From: Rhizobium tibeticum
GTDB taxonomy: Bacteria > Pseudomonadota > Alphaproteobacteria > Rhizobiales > Rhizobiaceae
Length of the DNA stretch: 32,034 bases
Reading direction: 5' to 3'
Assembly (NCBI RefSeq): GCF_900110205.1
Contig: NZ_FOCV01000044.1
Location: 1-32,034, forward strand
The translations under genes and the position numbers were made by a program. The notes beneath the pieces are model-generated. The model did not search any database. It was not told the DNA's origin and worked only from the letters and a program-made list of their open reading frames with translations. How positions within the stretch are numbered: position 1 is the stretch's first letter; each line of letters begins with the position of its first letter. Below, piece after piece: positions 1 through 8,539 of the stretch.

Positions 1-2
1 TC

Positions 3-368
3 GTACGCGTCAATGCGAGCTGGATGGAGCTTTTCACGCTCTATGCTCAAGGCGACGATATCCGCGCCAGATTCATCGTGCATCTTTCGGATTTCACTAC
101 AGATCGTTCAGCAACGCCGAGCCGGGTGGACAAACCCTTTCTCGAGCAAAGCGTCGCGATGCCAGAGGACGTCAGTTATTTCTTCCCGCGTGGTGCGGAC
201 ATTTTCGGCATCAATGTGCGCGGCTCTGTCTCGATCCGCAAACTCCTCGGGAGCCGCCGCGTGGTGCGCGCCATTCGCACGTTCAACCTGACGCACATGA
301 ACCGCGGGCGGAACGCCTATCAGGCGAGCCATTGCTACAGCGTGGCGGATTATATGCAGGCAGATTGA
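3..368 (+). CDS. C-terminal end of an unrecognised protein (cut by the left edge)
   Basis: The frame is open from the first complete codon to a TGA at 366-368, so this is the last ~121 residues of a gene that starts outside the window. An internal ATG at 24 has no ribosome binding site and is probably not the start. The product has no membrane segment or signal peptide and is rich in Arg and Asp. I see no family motif and do not recognise it. It is followed by about 200 bases without a gene and then the convergent LysR gene. Frame and coding character are good, function is unknown. Confidence 0.55.
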   Translation, partial: VRVNASWMELFTLYAQGDDIRARFIVHLSDFTTDRSATPSRVDKPFLEQSVAMPEDVSYFFPRGADIFGINVRGSVSIRKLLGSRRVVRAIRTFNLTHMNRGRNAYQASHCYSVADYMQAD

Positions 369-447
369 GGGGTTCTTTAACGCACGTCATCCTGGTGAAC
401 TCACCGTCGCCGGTGGCGGCCGCATCTCGCGAGGTCGAAAAGACAAC

Positions 448-514
448 TGAGGCACACTCGCGCTTGACCAGCTCGGCCGAACGCGAGCACCACCCTCGGC
501 CGGTGTGCGCCTCA
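448..514 (-). terminator. possible terminator-like hairpin downstream of the LysR gene
   Basis: On the minus strand, past the LysR stop, a TGAGGCGCACAC arm (503-514) pairs with GTGTGCCTCA (448-457, one bulge). A smaller inner CTCGCG/CGCGAG pair lies at 457-462/482-487. The outer arm is followed by GTTGTCTTTT, a weak T-tract. The loop is long for an intrinsic terminator, so the call is tentative. It lies between the convergent left-edge gene and the LysR gene. Confidence 0.3.
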
Positions 515-565
515 TTTCGGTCATTCGTGCCAAAGTTTCTTTTCTCCTAAACAGCCGCCAATCGG

Positions 566-1489
566 TCATCTGGCCGGCGACGGCTGCACCGTCGCCTCGC
601 GCGATACAGAAAGCCCCGCGAGAAGCGGCGCGTGCGCGGCGAGCCTGCGGGATACGAACTCCGTGAAGAGCCGCACGCGCTTGGTCTTGCGTGTCTCCCC
701 CTGCGTGAGAAGCCAGAGTGTCCCATGCATGGGCAGGTTGGTGCCCGGCACCCTCACCAGCAGGGGGTCGGTATCTCCGACGAAGCACGGGAGTTTCGTC
801 ATCCCGATCCCTTGCTGCGCCGCGATGATCTGCGTCTCGGCGTCCGGAGTCCTGAACGGAGCTCCTGTGGTGTGAACTTCTGCCTCGCGCGCCCAGTCCG
901 GAATTCCATGATTGTCTATGACGATCCACCGGATGGGATCAGGCTTGCCCGCACTCAACGCGGCTAGTCGATCGCGAGAGATGTAGACCCCGCTGAACAA
1001 CTGCGGTCCCTTCAGGCTGTGAAGATTGAGAGGCAGGGTCTTGCGGTCGGCGACAATGCGGACCGCGACGTCGGCCTCTCGGTTAGTCAGATTTGCCACC
1101 TCGCCGGTAGTCAAGATTTCGATCTCGATGTCCGGATGCAAACGCGCGAAGTCGGCGAGATCCGGCATGAGCAAGTGTGTGGCGAGGAACGGTGGAAGCG
1201 TCACCCGCAAAAGCCCGCGCGCGCTCTGGTCGCGACCGAAGACGCGCGTCTCCAGCAAATGCGACGACGCTTCCATCTGGTGTGCGAGATCGAGAACCTC
1301 CTCGCCCGCAGCCGTCAGGCGGTAGCCCGAAGGCAGCTTTTCGAACATCTGCGCCCCCAAGCTTTCCTCGAGCTGAGCGATGCGTCGCAGCACGGTCGCG
1401 TGGTTCACGCCGAGGCGCTTGGCGGCGGCCCGCACTGAGCCTCCGCGCGCGACGGCAAGAAAGTAGCGAACGTCATCCCAGTCGATCAT
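566..1489 (-). CDS. LysR-family transcriptional regulator
   Basis: This is a 307-residue LysR regulator, the usual length. The N-terminal winged helix-turn-helix (about residues 4-62) contains VRAAAKRLGVNHATVLRRI and the typical LEESLG linker, followed by a periplasmic-binding-like effector domain to about residue 290. I chose the ATG at 1487-1489 because the helix-turn-helix begins right after it. An in-frame extension to 1624 would add 45 unrelated residues. It is transcribed divergently from the SDR gene at 1707 across a 217-bp gap, the classic layout for a LysR protein controlling its neighbour and itself. The effector is unknown. The target is probably the SDR / F420-reductase-like / SnoaL-like cluster (inference). 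Confidence 0.93.
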   Translation of the reverse strand: MIDWDDVRYFLAVARGGSVRAAAKRLGVNHATVLRRIAQLEESLGAQMFEKLPSGYRLTAAGEEVLDLAHQMEASSHLLETRVFGRDQSARGLLRVTLPPFLATHLLMPDLADFARLHPDIEIEILTTGEVANLTNREADVAVRIVADRKTLPLNLHSLKGPQLFSGVYISRDRLAALSAGKPDPIRWIVIDNHGIPDWAREAEVHTTGAPFRTPDAETQIIAAQQGIGMTKLPCFVGDTDPLLVRVPGTNLPMHGTLWLLTQGETRKTKRVRLFTEFVSRRLAAHAPLLAGLSVSREATVQPSPAR

Positions 1490-1706
1490 GGTGAAATCCC
1501 GCACCGCGGCGGTGCGCCTTCCAAAACCCATATCTAACACACTGATCTGTAGTGGGCGCGATGTCACGGCGTTCAATCGCCCGGCTGGATCGTTTTCGCA
1601 CCACCGATGTGCGCGATTCCGCACTCACCGCCTGACTTCGGCGAACCCATCTTGAGGATCTCGATGAAACCTCTCCGTACAGCCAATCAGCGAAAGACAA
1701 AAGATT

Positions 1707-2459
1707 ATGAAAGCACTCGAAGGTAAAATCGCAGTCATCACGGGCGGAAGCAGCGGGATCGGGTTAGCGACAGCCAAGCGCTTCGTGGAAGAAGGTGCGC
1801 ACGTCGTGATCACCGGGCGAAGAGAGAAAGAGCTGAAGGAGGCCGCAGCCTTCATTACGAGAAACGTTACGACGGTCGTCGGCGACGTGTCACGCTTGGA
1901 AGATCTGGACCACCTCTATGCCGTCGTGAAAGAGAAACATGGTCACATCGACATTCTCTTCGCGAACGCGGGCGCAGGGACAATCGCACCGCTCGCGGTC
2001 GCTACTGAGGCCCATTTTGACCAGACCTTCGATGTGAACGTGAAGGGTCTGTTCTTTACGGTGCAGAAGGCCCTTCCTCTCTTCAAAGACGGCGGTTCGA
2101 TTATCCTGAACTCTTCAGTGTCGAACGTGTTGGGGGTTCCCGGGTTTAGCACCTACGCCGCGAGTAAGGCTGCTGTGCGCAACTTTGCGCGCGCTTGGAC
2201 ACTGGAGCTGAAAGACCGCAAAATCCGCGTGAACGCGATGAGCCCCGGGCCAATCGAGACCCCCGCCTTAGAGACAACGGCAGGCCTTACCCACGAGCAA
2301 GCCGAGCAAGCGGCCGCCCAGTTTGCGTCACAGATCCCAATGGGTCGCAGGGGCAAACCAGAGGAAATCGCGGCTGCCGTCACGTTCCTCGCCTCCGATG
2401 AAAGTTCTTTCATCACTGGCGTGGATCTCGCCGTCGACGGAGGCATGGCGCAGGTCTGA
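1707..2459 (+). CDS. SDR-family NAD(P)-dependent oxidoreductase
   Basis: This is a classical short-chain dehydrogenase/reductase of 250 residues, the normal length. The cofactor motif TGGSSGIG is at residues 12-19, NAG at 87-89, the catalytic Ser at about 136-139, and the YxxxK pair is Tyr150 and Lys154. The PG motif after strand 6 is at 180-181. The C-terminal DGGM signature is present. The Arg pair at 38-39 after strand 2 (TGRRE) suggests NADP(H) preference. It is likely a cytoplasmic alcohol/ketone oxidoreductase; the substrate cannot be told. It is the first gene of a plus-strand set with the reductase-like gene 32 bases downstream, and faces a LysR gene. The Shine-Dalgarno sequence is weak (AAAGA). 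Confidence 0.95.
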   Translation: MKALEGKIAVITGGSSGIGLATAKRFVEEGAHVVITGRREKELKEAAAFITRNVTTVVGDVSRLEDLDHLYAVVKEKHGHIDILFANAGAGTIAPLAVATEAHFDQTFDVNVKGLFFTVQKALPLFKDGGSIILNSSVSNVLGVPGFSTYAASKAAVRNFARAWTLELKDRKIRVNAMSPGPIETPALETTAGLTHEQAEQAAAQFASQIPMGRRGKPEEIAAAVTFLASDESSFITGVDLAVDGGMAQV

Positions 2460-2491
2460 CCCCGGCGTTAAAACAAGATCGGAGAAGCATT

Positions 2492-3091
2492 ATGAGCTAT
2501 TCAATTATAGGATTCGGCAATATCGGCCACGCATTGGCCAAGGCGTTTGCCCGCAACGGCATCAAAGTATCCGTTGCAACCACACGCGACCCACAAAGCT
2601 TTGCATCCGATGCGGCCGCGATCGGACCCACGATCATTCCCAAAACACTGGCAGAAGCCCTCAAGGCGGATATCATCTTTTTGGCTGTCCGTTTCGAGTC
2701 GCACCCAGAGGTCGCGAAGGCGCTCGCCAGCTGGCAGGGGAAGACCATCGTCGATGTGACCAACGCCTACGGCGTGCCTCCTGAAAAACTGGGGGGACAG
2801 CCTTCTTCCAAGTTTGTTGCACAGGCATTCTCTGGTGCAAAACTAGTCAAGGGCTTCAACCATCTGGTCGCTGCCGTCCTTGATCAGGATCCGGCCGTGC
2901 ATGGTGGCAGGAGGGTCGTGTTCCTGGCGAGCGACGATGACGACGCCGCAGCGGAGATTGGTGTGCTCGCGGAAAATCTCGGTTTCGCGCCGATCAAACT
3001 TGGCGGGCTGTCGGAAGGTGGGCTGCTGGTCCAGGCGCGCGGAAATAGCTGGGGTCAGCTGATCTTCAAGGACCTGGTCAAGTTCGACTGA
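2492..3091 (+). CDS. NADPH-dependent F420-reductase-like (NpdG/Fno fold) protein
   Basis: This 199-residue protein has an N-terminal Rossmann motif GFGNIG at residues 7-12 and a TTRDP segment at 30-34, where F420:NADP oxidoreductases bind the NADP phosphate. It matches the F420_oxidored / NADP-oxidoreductase family by overall pattern (IIFLAV after strand 4, DVTNAYG near residue 88, GFNHL near 122). Rhizobia generally lack F420, so it may act on flavin or another redox partner, or only bind NADP; this is inference. A good ribosome binding site (GGAG) lies 9 bases before the ATG. It is probably co-transcribed with the SDR gene upstream and is followed by a SnoaL-like gene, an arrangement often seen under LysR control. 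Confidence 0.85.
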   Translation: MSYSIIGFGNIGHALAKAFARNGIKVSVATTRDPQSFASDAAAIGPTIIPKTLAEALKADIIFLAVRFESHPEVAKALASWQGKTIVDVTNAYGVPPEKLGGQPSSKFVAQAFSGAKLVKGFNHLVAAVLDQDPAVHGGRRVVFLASDDDDAAAEIGVLAENLGFAPIKLGGLSEGGLLVQARGNSWGQLIFKDLVKFD

Positions 3092-3175
3092 TGAACACGA
3101 CGTGCCAACCGGCAGGGCCACGATGCACGGATCGGATCGAGCACGATGCGATCGGTGCCAAATGGAGAAATTCCC

Positions 3176-3589
3176 ATGAGCATTGAGAAGAACATCCAGA
3201 CCGTGAAGGACTTCTTCGCCGCGATCGGCCGCGGCGACAGGGATGGCCTGCTGGCACTGGTCGCCGAAGACATCGAGTGGATCATCCCCGGCAAAGACTG
3301 GCCGCTGGCCGGAACGCACCGCGGACACGCAGGGCTAAAGGATTTGCTTGAGACGGCATCCAAGTCGATTGAAACGTCCACGGAACCCCGGGAGTTCGTA
3401 GCGCAAGGAGACCGGGTCCTCGTGCTCGGGTTCGCGAGGGGAAGGATCAAAGCCACGAACAAAACGTTCGAGGACGACTGGATCTTCGCCATCACCGTCC
3501 GGGACGGCAGACTGACCAACATCCGGGAATACGTCGACACACAAGCATTGGCGCGCGCCGCGCAGATGGGCGCGGCCGGGCCTGCATAG
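3176..3589 (+). CDS. SnoaL-like / nuclear transport factor 2-like protein
   Basis: This is a 137-residue protein of the SnoaL/NTF2-like alpha+beta barrel type. It has the typical opening helix with IQTVKDFFAAIGRGD, the segment LVAEDIEWIIPG (residues ~31-42), and a C-terminal strand pattern ending in IREYVDTQALARA. Such proteins are small isomerases, hydrolases or binding proteins; no substrate can be assigned. I chose the ATG at 3176 because GGAGA lies 8 bases upstream. An upstream in-frame ATG at 3146 lacks a binding site. It lies 84 bases after the F420-reductase-like gene and probably belongs to the same regulated group. Confidence 0.88.
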   Translation: MSIEKNIQTVKDFFAAIGRGDRDGLLALVAEDIEWIIPGKDWPLAGTHRGHAGLKDLLETASKSIETSTEPREFVAQGDRVLVLGFARGRIKATNKTFEDDWIFAITVRDGRLTNIREYVDTQALARAAQMGAAGPA

Positions 3590-3690
3590 CACTGTTCGGC
3601 CATCGGTTCGGGGTAGACGATAGATCACCCGAAAATCGCCCCATTGTACGCCGCGCGCTCGTCTAATGCCCACCCGTAAAGGAGATTCCG

Positions 3691-4322
3691 ATGTACGACC
3701 AATCCAAACTATCCGAGTTGATCCGGTTCGCACGTGTAGATGCGGGCTCCACTGTCATTGACGTCTACCCAGGCGACGGTGATTGGACGCGCCTGTTCTC
3801 CGACGTCGTGGGATCCAAAGGGCGGGTCTACAGCTTCGTGCCGGCCGAAGTCGCCGACGTCAAGAACGATCCGGTTGGCCGCATGCAGACGCTCGCGAAG
3901 GAGCCGGGCCGAGAGAACGTCGAAGCCGTCTCGGCGGCCTCGTCGCGATGCCGCAGGCCACGCAACCAGCGGATGTGCTGTGGCTGCACCTGTTCTACCA
4001 CGATCTCCACACCGCGCTGATTCAGAAGAAGGGCGCGACGGCGGCCGACTTCAATCGAGCCGTCTACGAGCGGCTGAAGCCCGGTGGGTGCTACGTCATC
4101 GTCGACCACGCCGCCGCTGCAGGGGCGGGCACGGGCGACGCCCAGTCGCTGCATCGGATCGACCCTGCCTCTGTTCGCGAGGAGGTGGAGGCGGCCGGCT
4201 TCGTACTGGATGCGAAAAGCACAATGCTCGCGAACAACGATGATCCGCACTCGATCAAGGTGTTCGATCCCTCGATCAAGGGCCAGACCGATCGTTTCGC
4301 CTATCGGTTCGTGAAGATCTAA
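3691..4322 (+). pseudogene. class I SAM-dependent methyltransferase (COG4798-like), broken by a frameshift
   Basis: The ATG at 3691 has a strong binding site (AAAGGAG). The first frame encodes a methyltransferase start (STVIDVYPGDGDWTRLFS, then GSKGRVYSFVPAEV) up to about residue 82. The homologous continuation (LVAMPQATQPADVLWLHLFY, then FNRAVYERLKPGGCYVIVDH, ending in DRFAYRFVKI) is in the next frame, joining near 3930-3950. A single missing base would explain it. The C-terminal half is fully conserved in pattern, with the LKPGG and VDHAA motifs, so decay is recent or this is a sequencing error. The first frame alone gives 109 residues and no complete catalytic domain. The glycine-rich SAM loop (DVYPGDG) also departs from the usual DLGAGGG. 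It follows the SnoaL-like gene by ~100 bases. Confidence 0.82.
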
Positions 4323-4724
4323 CACTAAGCTATTCGCCAACGATGAGGTCGGCTCTCGTACGGAAGGCGGCTCTGACAAGTGCGATGACCGATTGTGGGT
4401 TGGTTTCGGAACGACAGCTTACCGCAGAAGCTGGTTGAAACCGGATCGTCCGCTGTCGTGAAGAGTTTCGGGCGTCGGCAGGCGTACGAAAGTCCCCGAG
4501 GAAGGAACCCGCGGGCCACAGGCGATGGCTATGGGGATTTGAGATGGGTGGCTTTATAACAACAGGGTCGTCGGTTCTAATCCCTTCAAGGCGTCCATCA
4601 TTGATTTTGGATGTAGAGGCCGGGGGTGCCGGCCAATCCAAGTGAACAATGGCCCTTAGAAACGCCCACGATTTTAACTTTGATTGAGCATATCAATCGG
4701 GTGCTGGTTGCACTTTCGAACACA
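4323..4724. other. gene-poor intergenic stretch with a tRNA-like repeat
   Basis: No convincing coding frame is present between the methyltransferase pseudogene and the ABC operon. The stretch contains the tRNA-3'-half-like repeat at 4556-4593 (described separately) and a small GC-rich hairpin, GGCCGG (4618-4623) pairing with CCGGCC (4629-4634) around GGGTG. The remaining short frames have no binding sites and no recognisable protein pattern. Confidence 0.5.
4556..4593 (+). repeat. tRNA 3'-half-like repeat, copy A
   Basis: This 38-nt sequence begins ATAAC and contains GGGTCGTCGGTTC followed by TAATCCC and ends TCAAGGCG, with CCA one base after it. It looks like the 3' half of a tRNA: anticodon-arm end, variable loop, TψC-like GGTTC loop, acceptor strand and CCA. 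The matching 5' half is absent and the T-stem pairs poorly, so it is not a functional tRNA. It is 31/38 identical by eye to copy C (30373-30410) and clearly related to copy B (27350-27386). Confidence 0.55.
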
Positions 4725-4761
4725 AGGCCAAAAAGAATCGGGGTGCCGATGGCGGCACCCC
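4725..4761 (-). terminator. intrinsic terminator of the ABC-transporter operon
   Basis: On the minus strand a 9-bp perfect stem (GGGGTGCCG/CGGCACCCC, 4753-4761 and 4740-4748) with a 4-base loop is followed by GATTCTTTTT. It sits 33 bases after the permease stop codon, exactly where transcription of the operon should end. Confidence 0.88.
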
Positions 4762-4793
4762 AACTCTACTCACATGGCAACTGATCCGATTAG

Positions 4794-5570
4794 TTACGTC
4801 GCTCTTTCTTCTGCGGCGTTCGGTCTCCACTTGATCAGCCGGCCTTCCAGAACATCGAGAATTCGGTCGATGATGAGCACGAACACGGCCAGGATGATGA
4901 TGCCGGCAAACACTCCAACCGCGTCGAAGTTGCCTTCCGCCTGCGCGATCAGATAACCGAGCCCCGCAGAGGAGCCGAGATATTCGCCAATGATGGCGCC
5001 GACCACCGCGAAGCCGACTGACGTGCGAAGGGAGGACAAAATCCAGCTGGCCGCCGCCGGAAAATAGACATGCCGCAACAGATCGGAACGTCTGGCCCCG
5101 AGGATCCTTGCGTTTGCGAGGACGACCGGATTGACTTCGCGGACGCCCTGCATGGCGTTGAAGAAGGTGATGAAGAAGACAAGGGTTACTGCGAGCGCTA
5201 CCTTCGACCATAGGCCGAGACCAAGCCAAAGCACGAAAATCGGGGCAAGCACGACGCGCGGAATGGCGTTCAGGCCCTTGATGAAGGGGTCCAAAATCCG
5301 TGCCGCACTGCGGCTAAGACCGAGCCATACACCGGCTGCGACGCCAAGGCCCGTGCCGATGATGTAGCCGAGCACAGTCTCCGTCAGTGTGATTGACACA
5401 TGACGATAGAAGCTGGGGTCAACAATCCAGCTGATCATCTGGTTGAAGATGTCGAGCGGGGCTGGAAAGAAGAAGACATCGATGAAGCCGGCGGTCACGC
5501 CAAGCTGCCAGCCGCCGAGGATAAAGATTAGCATTCCGAGCTGGATGATGCGTTCAGTCACGACGTTCAT
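4794..5570 (-). CDS. ABC transporter permease (nitrate/sulfonate/taurine type)
   Basis: This is a 258-residue inner-membrane permease of the SsuC/TauC/NrtB family with about six hydrophobic segments. The BPD_transp_1 EAA loop region is visible as ANARILGARRSDLLRHVYFP (about residues 160-180). It partners the ATPase upstream and the binding protein. I chose the ATG at 5568-5570 because it starts a typical short N-terminus before the first membrane helix and overlaps the ATPase end by 17 bases, indicating translational coupling. It is the last gene of the operon and is followed by a terminator. The substrate is not directly known; context with a GalD-type tautomerase suggests an organic acid or aromatic acid rather than a sulfonate (inference). 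Confidence 0.93.
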   Translation of the reverse strand: MNVVTERIIQLGMLIFILGGWQLGVTAGFIDVFFFPAPLDIFNQMISWIVDPSFYRHVSITLTETVLGYIIGTGLGVAAGVWLGLSRSAARILDPFIKGLNAIPRVVLAPIFVLWLGLGLWSKVALAVTLVFFITFFNAMQGVREVNPVVLANARILGARRSDLLRHVYFPAAASWILSSLRTSVGFAVVGAIIGEYLGSSAGLGYLIAQAEGNFDAVGVFAGIIILAVFVLIIDRILDVLEGRLIKWRPNAAEERAT

Positions 5571-6384
5571 AGCTTTTCTCCACTTCGCCGCGCAGGGAAG
5601 CCCAGATATTTCGATACAGATCCATAAAGCGTGGATCGAGTTTAATTTCCGCGACGTCGCGGGGGCGCTCGAGTTCCACCGGGAAGCTTTCGATGACCCG
5701 TGAACGAGGGCCGGCTGCAAGAATTGCGACCCGGTCGCCGAGGGCTATTGCTTCTTCGAGGTCATGCGTGATCATTACGACAGCCCTGCGCTCTTCCTGC
5801 CACAGACGCAGGAGTTCGTTTTGCATGAGGTGCCGTGTGTGAATATCGAGGGCCGAAAAGGGCTCGTCCATCAGGATGACTTTGGGGCCGGAGATTAGGG
5901 CCTGCGCCATCTGGACGCGCTTGCGCTGGCCGCCCGAAAGCTGATGCGGATAGCGATGCTCGAACCCTTTGAGTCCGACTTTCGCAAGCCAGTTCATAGA
6001 ACGCTCGCGCCGCTCTGCACTCGACACACCTTTGAACAGCAGTCCCAGCTCGACATTCTCGATCGATGTCTTCCAGGGCAGCAGTGCGTCCTGCTGAAAG
6101 AGATAGCCGATATCGTTCTGGACGCCCTTAACCGGAGCGCTGTCGATCGTCACCGTTCCGCTCGCGGGTTTCAGAAGACCTGCGATCGCGTTCAAAATGG
6201 TGCTCTTTCCGCAACCGGTCGGGCCGACGATGGCGAGAAACTCGCCATCGGCAACCGTGAGGTTGACGTCCTGCACCGCGACATAGGAACCAAACGACAT
6301 TGTCACGGCGTCGATCGATACCATCGACTTTGCGTTTTGCTGTCCCGTCTGGATAGGCATGGGGTTTACGACAGCCAAAGACAT
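5554..6384 (-). CDS. ABC transporter ATP-binding protein (nitrate/sulfonate/taurine type)
   Basis: This is a 276-residue ATPase. Walker A GPTGCGKST is at residues 54-62, the Q-loop FQQD at 96-99, the signature LSGGQ at 149-153, Walker B VILMDE at 169-174 and the switch His in ITHD shortly after. The Q-loop context DALLPW is characteristic of the SsuB/TauB/NrtD group. It energises uptake through the permease at 4794. A very strong binding site (GGAGGAGG) lies just before the ATG, and the gene starts only 15 bases after the binding-protein stop. Confidence 0.95.
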   Translation of the reverse strand: MSLAVVNPMPIQTGQQNAKSMVSIDAVTMSFGSYVAVQDVNLTVADGEFLAIVGPTGCGKSTILNAIAGLLKPASGTVTIDSAPVKGVQNDIGYLFQQDALLPWKTSIENVELGLLFKGVSSAERRERSMNWLAKVGLKGFEHRYPHQLSGGQRKRVQMAQALISGPKVILMDEPFSALDIHTRHLMQNELLRLWQEERRAVVMITHDLEEAIALGDRVAILAAGPRSRVIESFPVELERPRDVAEIKLDPRFMDLYRNIWASLRGEVEKSYERRD

Positions 6385-6399
6385 GGCCTCCTCCTAGGA

Positions 6400-7401
6400 T
6401 CAGTTGGTGGTCTTATCCGTTACCTTGTCCACGAAAGCGTTCGTGTAGGTTTTGGAAAGATCGATAGTCGCGGCAGCAACCTTTTCGTTGAAACTCTTCA
6501 AGACGGCGAGGGGTGTCTGAGTGTCGGTCTCGCTGAATTTGCCATCGACCGAGAAGATTGGTTTGGCATTCTGGACGGCCTTCACATAGGTATCCCGGTC
6601 ACCGGAAATGAATTCCTTCGGCAGTTTTTCGACGATCTCTTCAGCGCTGTGTGTGTTCATCCAGGCCAGCGCCTTGACGGTCGCGTTCGTGACCTTCTGG
6701 ATGGTTTCCGGGTTCTCATCGATATAGGCCTGGGTCGCATAGAGGACGGAGGTCGGATAAATTCCGCCATAGATCTCCTTGGCACCCTCGTCGCTGCGGG
6801 CGTCGATCAAAATCTTGCCGACACCCTTGGCTTCGATAAAGGTTGCCGCCGGATCGTAATTCACCAGAAGATCGACTTTCCCTTGCTCGAGCGCCGCAAC
6901 AGCAGCCGAACCGGAGCCGACCCCGATCAGTGAGACGTCATTGGCCGATAGGTTGTGGCGCTGCAGGTAGTAGCGCACGAAGAAGTCGGAAGATGATCCC
7001 GGTGCGGTGATGCCGATCTTCGCGCCCTTGATCGTTTCCGGTTTGGTCGGATCAAAGGATGAGTTTTTCCCGCCGGCCAGAACTAGGCCAGAATTGCGCG
7101 CAAGCTGGACAAAGCCGACGACCGCCTTGTTCTGCGACTGCATCTGAATCGTGTGGTCGTAGAAGCCGACAGCGATATCCGTGGAGCCGGCAACAAGGGC
7201 CTGCAGCGTCTTGGAGCCACCAGATGCGAAGTTTTCGACGGTCACCTCAAGACCTTCCTTCTCGTAAAGACCGAGGCCAGCTGCGACCGGGAAGGGCAGG
7301 TTGTTGAGGTTGTAAGACCCGACGCTGATGCGGACGGGTTCCGCAAAAGCCGAACCGGCGAAAGCGACCGTTGCCGCAAGGGCGAGTATGAGTTTACGCA
7401 T
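6400..7401 (-). CDS. periplasmic substrate-binding protein (NMT1/SsuA-like)
   Basis: This is a 333-residue binding protein with a clear signal peptide (MRKLILALAATVAFAGSAFA, cleavage after about residue 20). The mature part has the NMT1/SsuA-like pattern: an early GLGLYEKEGLEV segment, the GSTDIAVGFYD segment, then ITAPGSSSDFFVRYYLQ. It captures the ligand in the periplasm for the permease and ATPase encoded next. The ATG at 7399-7401 has GGGAGGAA at good distance; the longer frame to 7707 would run back into the tautomerase gene. Only 47 bases separate it from the GalD-like gene, so one transcript is likely. The ligand may be the same compound that the tautomerase pathway consumes (inference). 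Confidence 0.95.
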   Translation of the reverse strand: MRKLILALAATVAFAGSAFAEPVRISVGSYNLNNLPFPVAAGLGLYEKEGLEVTVENFASGGSKTLQALVAGSTDIAVGFYDHTIQMQSQNKAVVGFVQLARNSGLVLAGGKNSSFDPTKPETIKGAKIGITAPGSSSDFFVRYYLQRHNLSANDVSLIGVGSGSAAVAALEQGKVDLLVNYDPAATFIEAKGVGKILIDARSDEGAKEIYGGIYPTSVLYATQAYIDENPETIQKVTNATVKALAWMNTHSAEEIVEKLPKEFISGDRDTYVKAVQNAKPIFSVDGKFSETDTQTPLAVLKSFNEKVAAATIDLSKTYTNAFVDKVTDKTTN

Positions 7402-7448
7402 GTGTATTCCTCCCTGATGCGTGGCGCCCTCCCGGCAACCACTTTCGA

Positions 7449-8531
7449 TTATGCCGCGCAAACCATTTGCACGATAGGTTTTGCAAAGACCCGGCCCTCG
7501 AAAAGGCGGCGGGCCGTACGCAGGATTCCAGCAACTGTCTTGCCATCGCGGGTATCCAGTTTCACTTCCAAACGGCCGCTTGAATGTTCGAGAACGAGAA
7601 CGACCGGTGGCTTGCGGTCTCCGATCAGCCGCGAGGCGACGGTTCCGTCGCTGATGCAGGCCGTGGCTATGCCGACCGCACCGGTCGTTGCGAGAGAGGG
7701 GTGGCACTGGTGCGGCATGAAATAGCGCACGCCGAGATCTCCGCCCTTGTTGGGCTTGGAGATCAACACCGGTTTGGGCGTGACCTGGTTGCTGACATCG
7801 CCCATGCCCATACGCCGGCCGGCTTCGAGCCTCAGAGTTTCGAGCCGCTGCAGCAATGCACCGTTGGCATTGAGCTCGGCGGTTGATTCATTGCCAGTCA
7901 CGCCGAGGGCGGCGGCCTCGAGCAGCATCATCGGCATCGCGCAATCGATGCAAGTAACGTCGATGCCATCGATCATGTCGCGCGGGCTGCCGGTAGGAAA
8001 AAGCTTGCCTGTGCGTGCCCCGGCAGCATCCCTGAAGGTCAGGGCGATCGGTGCGGCATTGCCGGGCACACCATCGATCGAAGCATCTCCCAAATAGGCG
8101 ACACGGCCATCGGGGGTCGGAACCTCGGCTTCGATCAGTTTGCCGGTATTGACGTTGTGGATACGCACGCGGGTTACTCCGGTCGTCGATTTGACCAATC
8201 CGGCCTCGATCGCGAACGGCCCGACGGCTGCCAGCATGTTTCCGCAATTGGGAGAGGTATCGACGAACTGCTGATCGATGCGAACCTGGGCGAACAGATA
8301 ATCCACATCAGCGTCGGACACAGTTGACGGGCCGACGATGGCAACCTTGCTGGTGACGGGGTTGCCGCCGCCGATTCCATCGATCTGCAATGGGTGACCG
8401 GAGCCCATGACTGAAAGCAGGATCTGATCGCGTTGACGCGAATCCGATGGAAGATCGGATGCGAGAAAGAATGGTCCTTTGGAGGTGCCGCCTCGCATCA
8501 GAACACAGGGAATCGAAATCAGGTCGTTCAT
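7449..8531 (-). CDS. galD: 4-oxalomesaconate tautomerase-like protein (GalD/PrpF family)
   Basis: This 360-residue protein belongs to the PrpF family (diaminopimelate-epimerase fold, two similar halves). The opening PCVLMRGGTSKGPFFLASDL is typical of GalD, which converts keto and enol forms of 4-oxalomesaconate in gallate and protocatechuate 4,5-cleavage pathways. Visible conserved elements are RGGTSKG (13-19), GNPVTSK with Lys62, and DTSPNCGNM with Cys96, the likely acid-base residues by analogy with PrpF. An ATG at 8529-8531 gives the family-typical start; a longer start at 8567 is possible but would reach into the operator region. It is the first gene of the minus-strand transport operon and faces a LysR gene. 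Other PrpF members isomerise aconitate, so the exact substrate is inferred. Confidence 0.82.
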   Translation of the reverse strand: MNDLISIPCVLMRGGTSKGPFFLASDLPSDSRQRDQILLSVMGSGHPLQIDGIGGGNPVTSKVAIVGPSTVSDADVDYLFAQVRIDQQFVDTSPNCGNMLAAVGPFAIEAGLVKSTTGVTRVRIHNVNTGKLIEAEVPTPDGRVAYLGDASIDGVPGNAAPIALTFRDAAGARTGKLFPTGSPRDMIDGIDVTCIDCAMPMMLLEAAALGVTGNESTAELNANGALLQRLETLRLEAGRRMGMGDVSNQVTPKPVLISKPNKGGDLGVRYFMPHQCHPSLATTGAVGIATACISDGTVASRLIGDRKPPVVLVLEHSSGRLEVKLDTRDGKTVAGILRTARRLFEGRVFAKPIVQMVCAA

Positions 8532-8539
8532 GGTTGTGC

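Noticed and set aside
387..929. 180-codon minus-strand frame
   Set aside because: It overlaps the LysR C-terminus in another frame and has low-complexity Arg-rich content.
5944..6933. 329-codon open frame on the plus strand
   Set aside because: It lies opposite the ABC ATPase and binding-protein genes, has no binding site and shows no protein family pattern.
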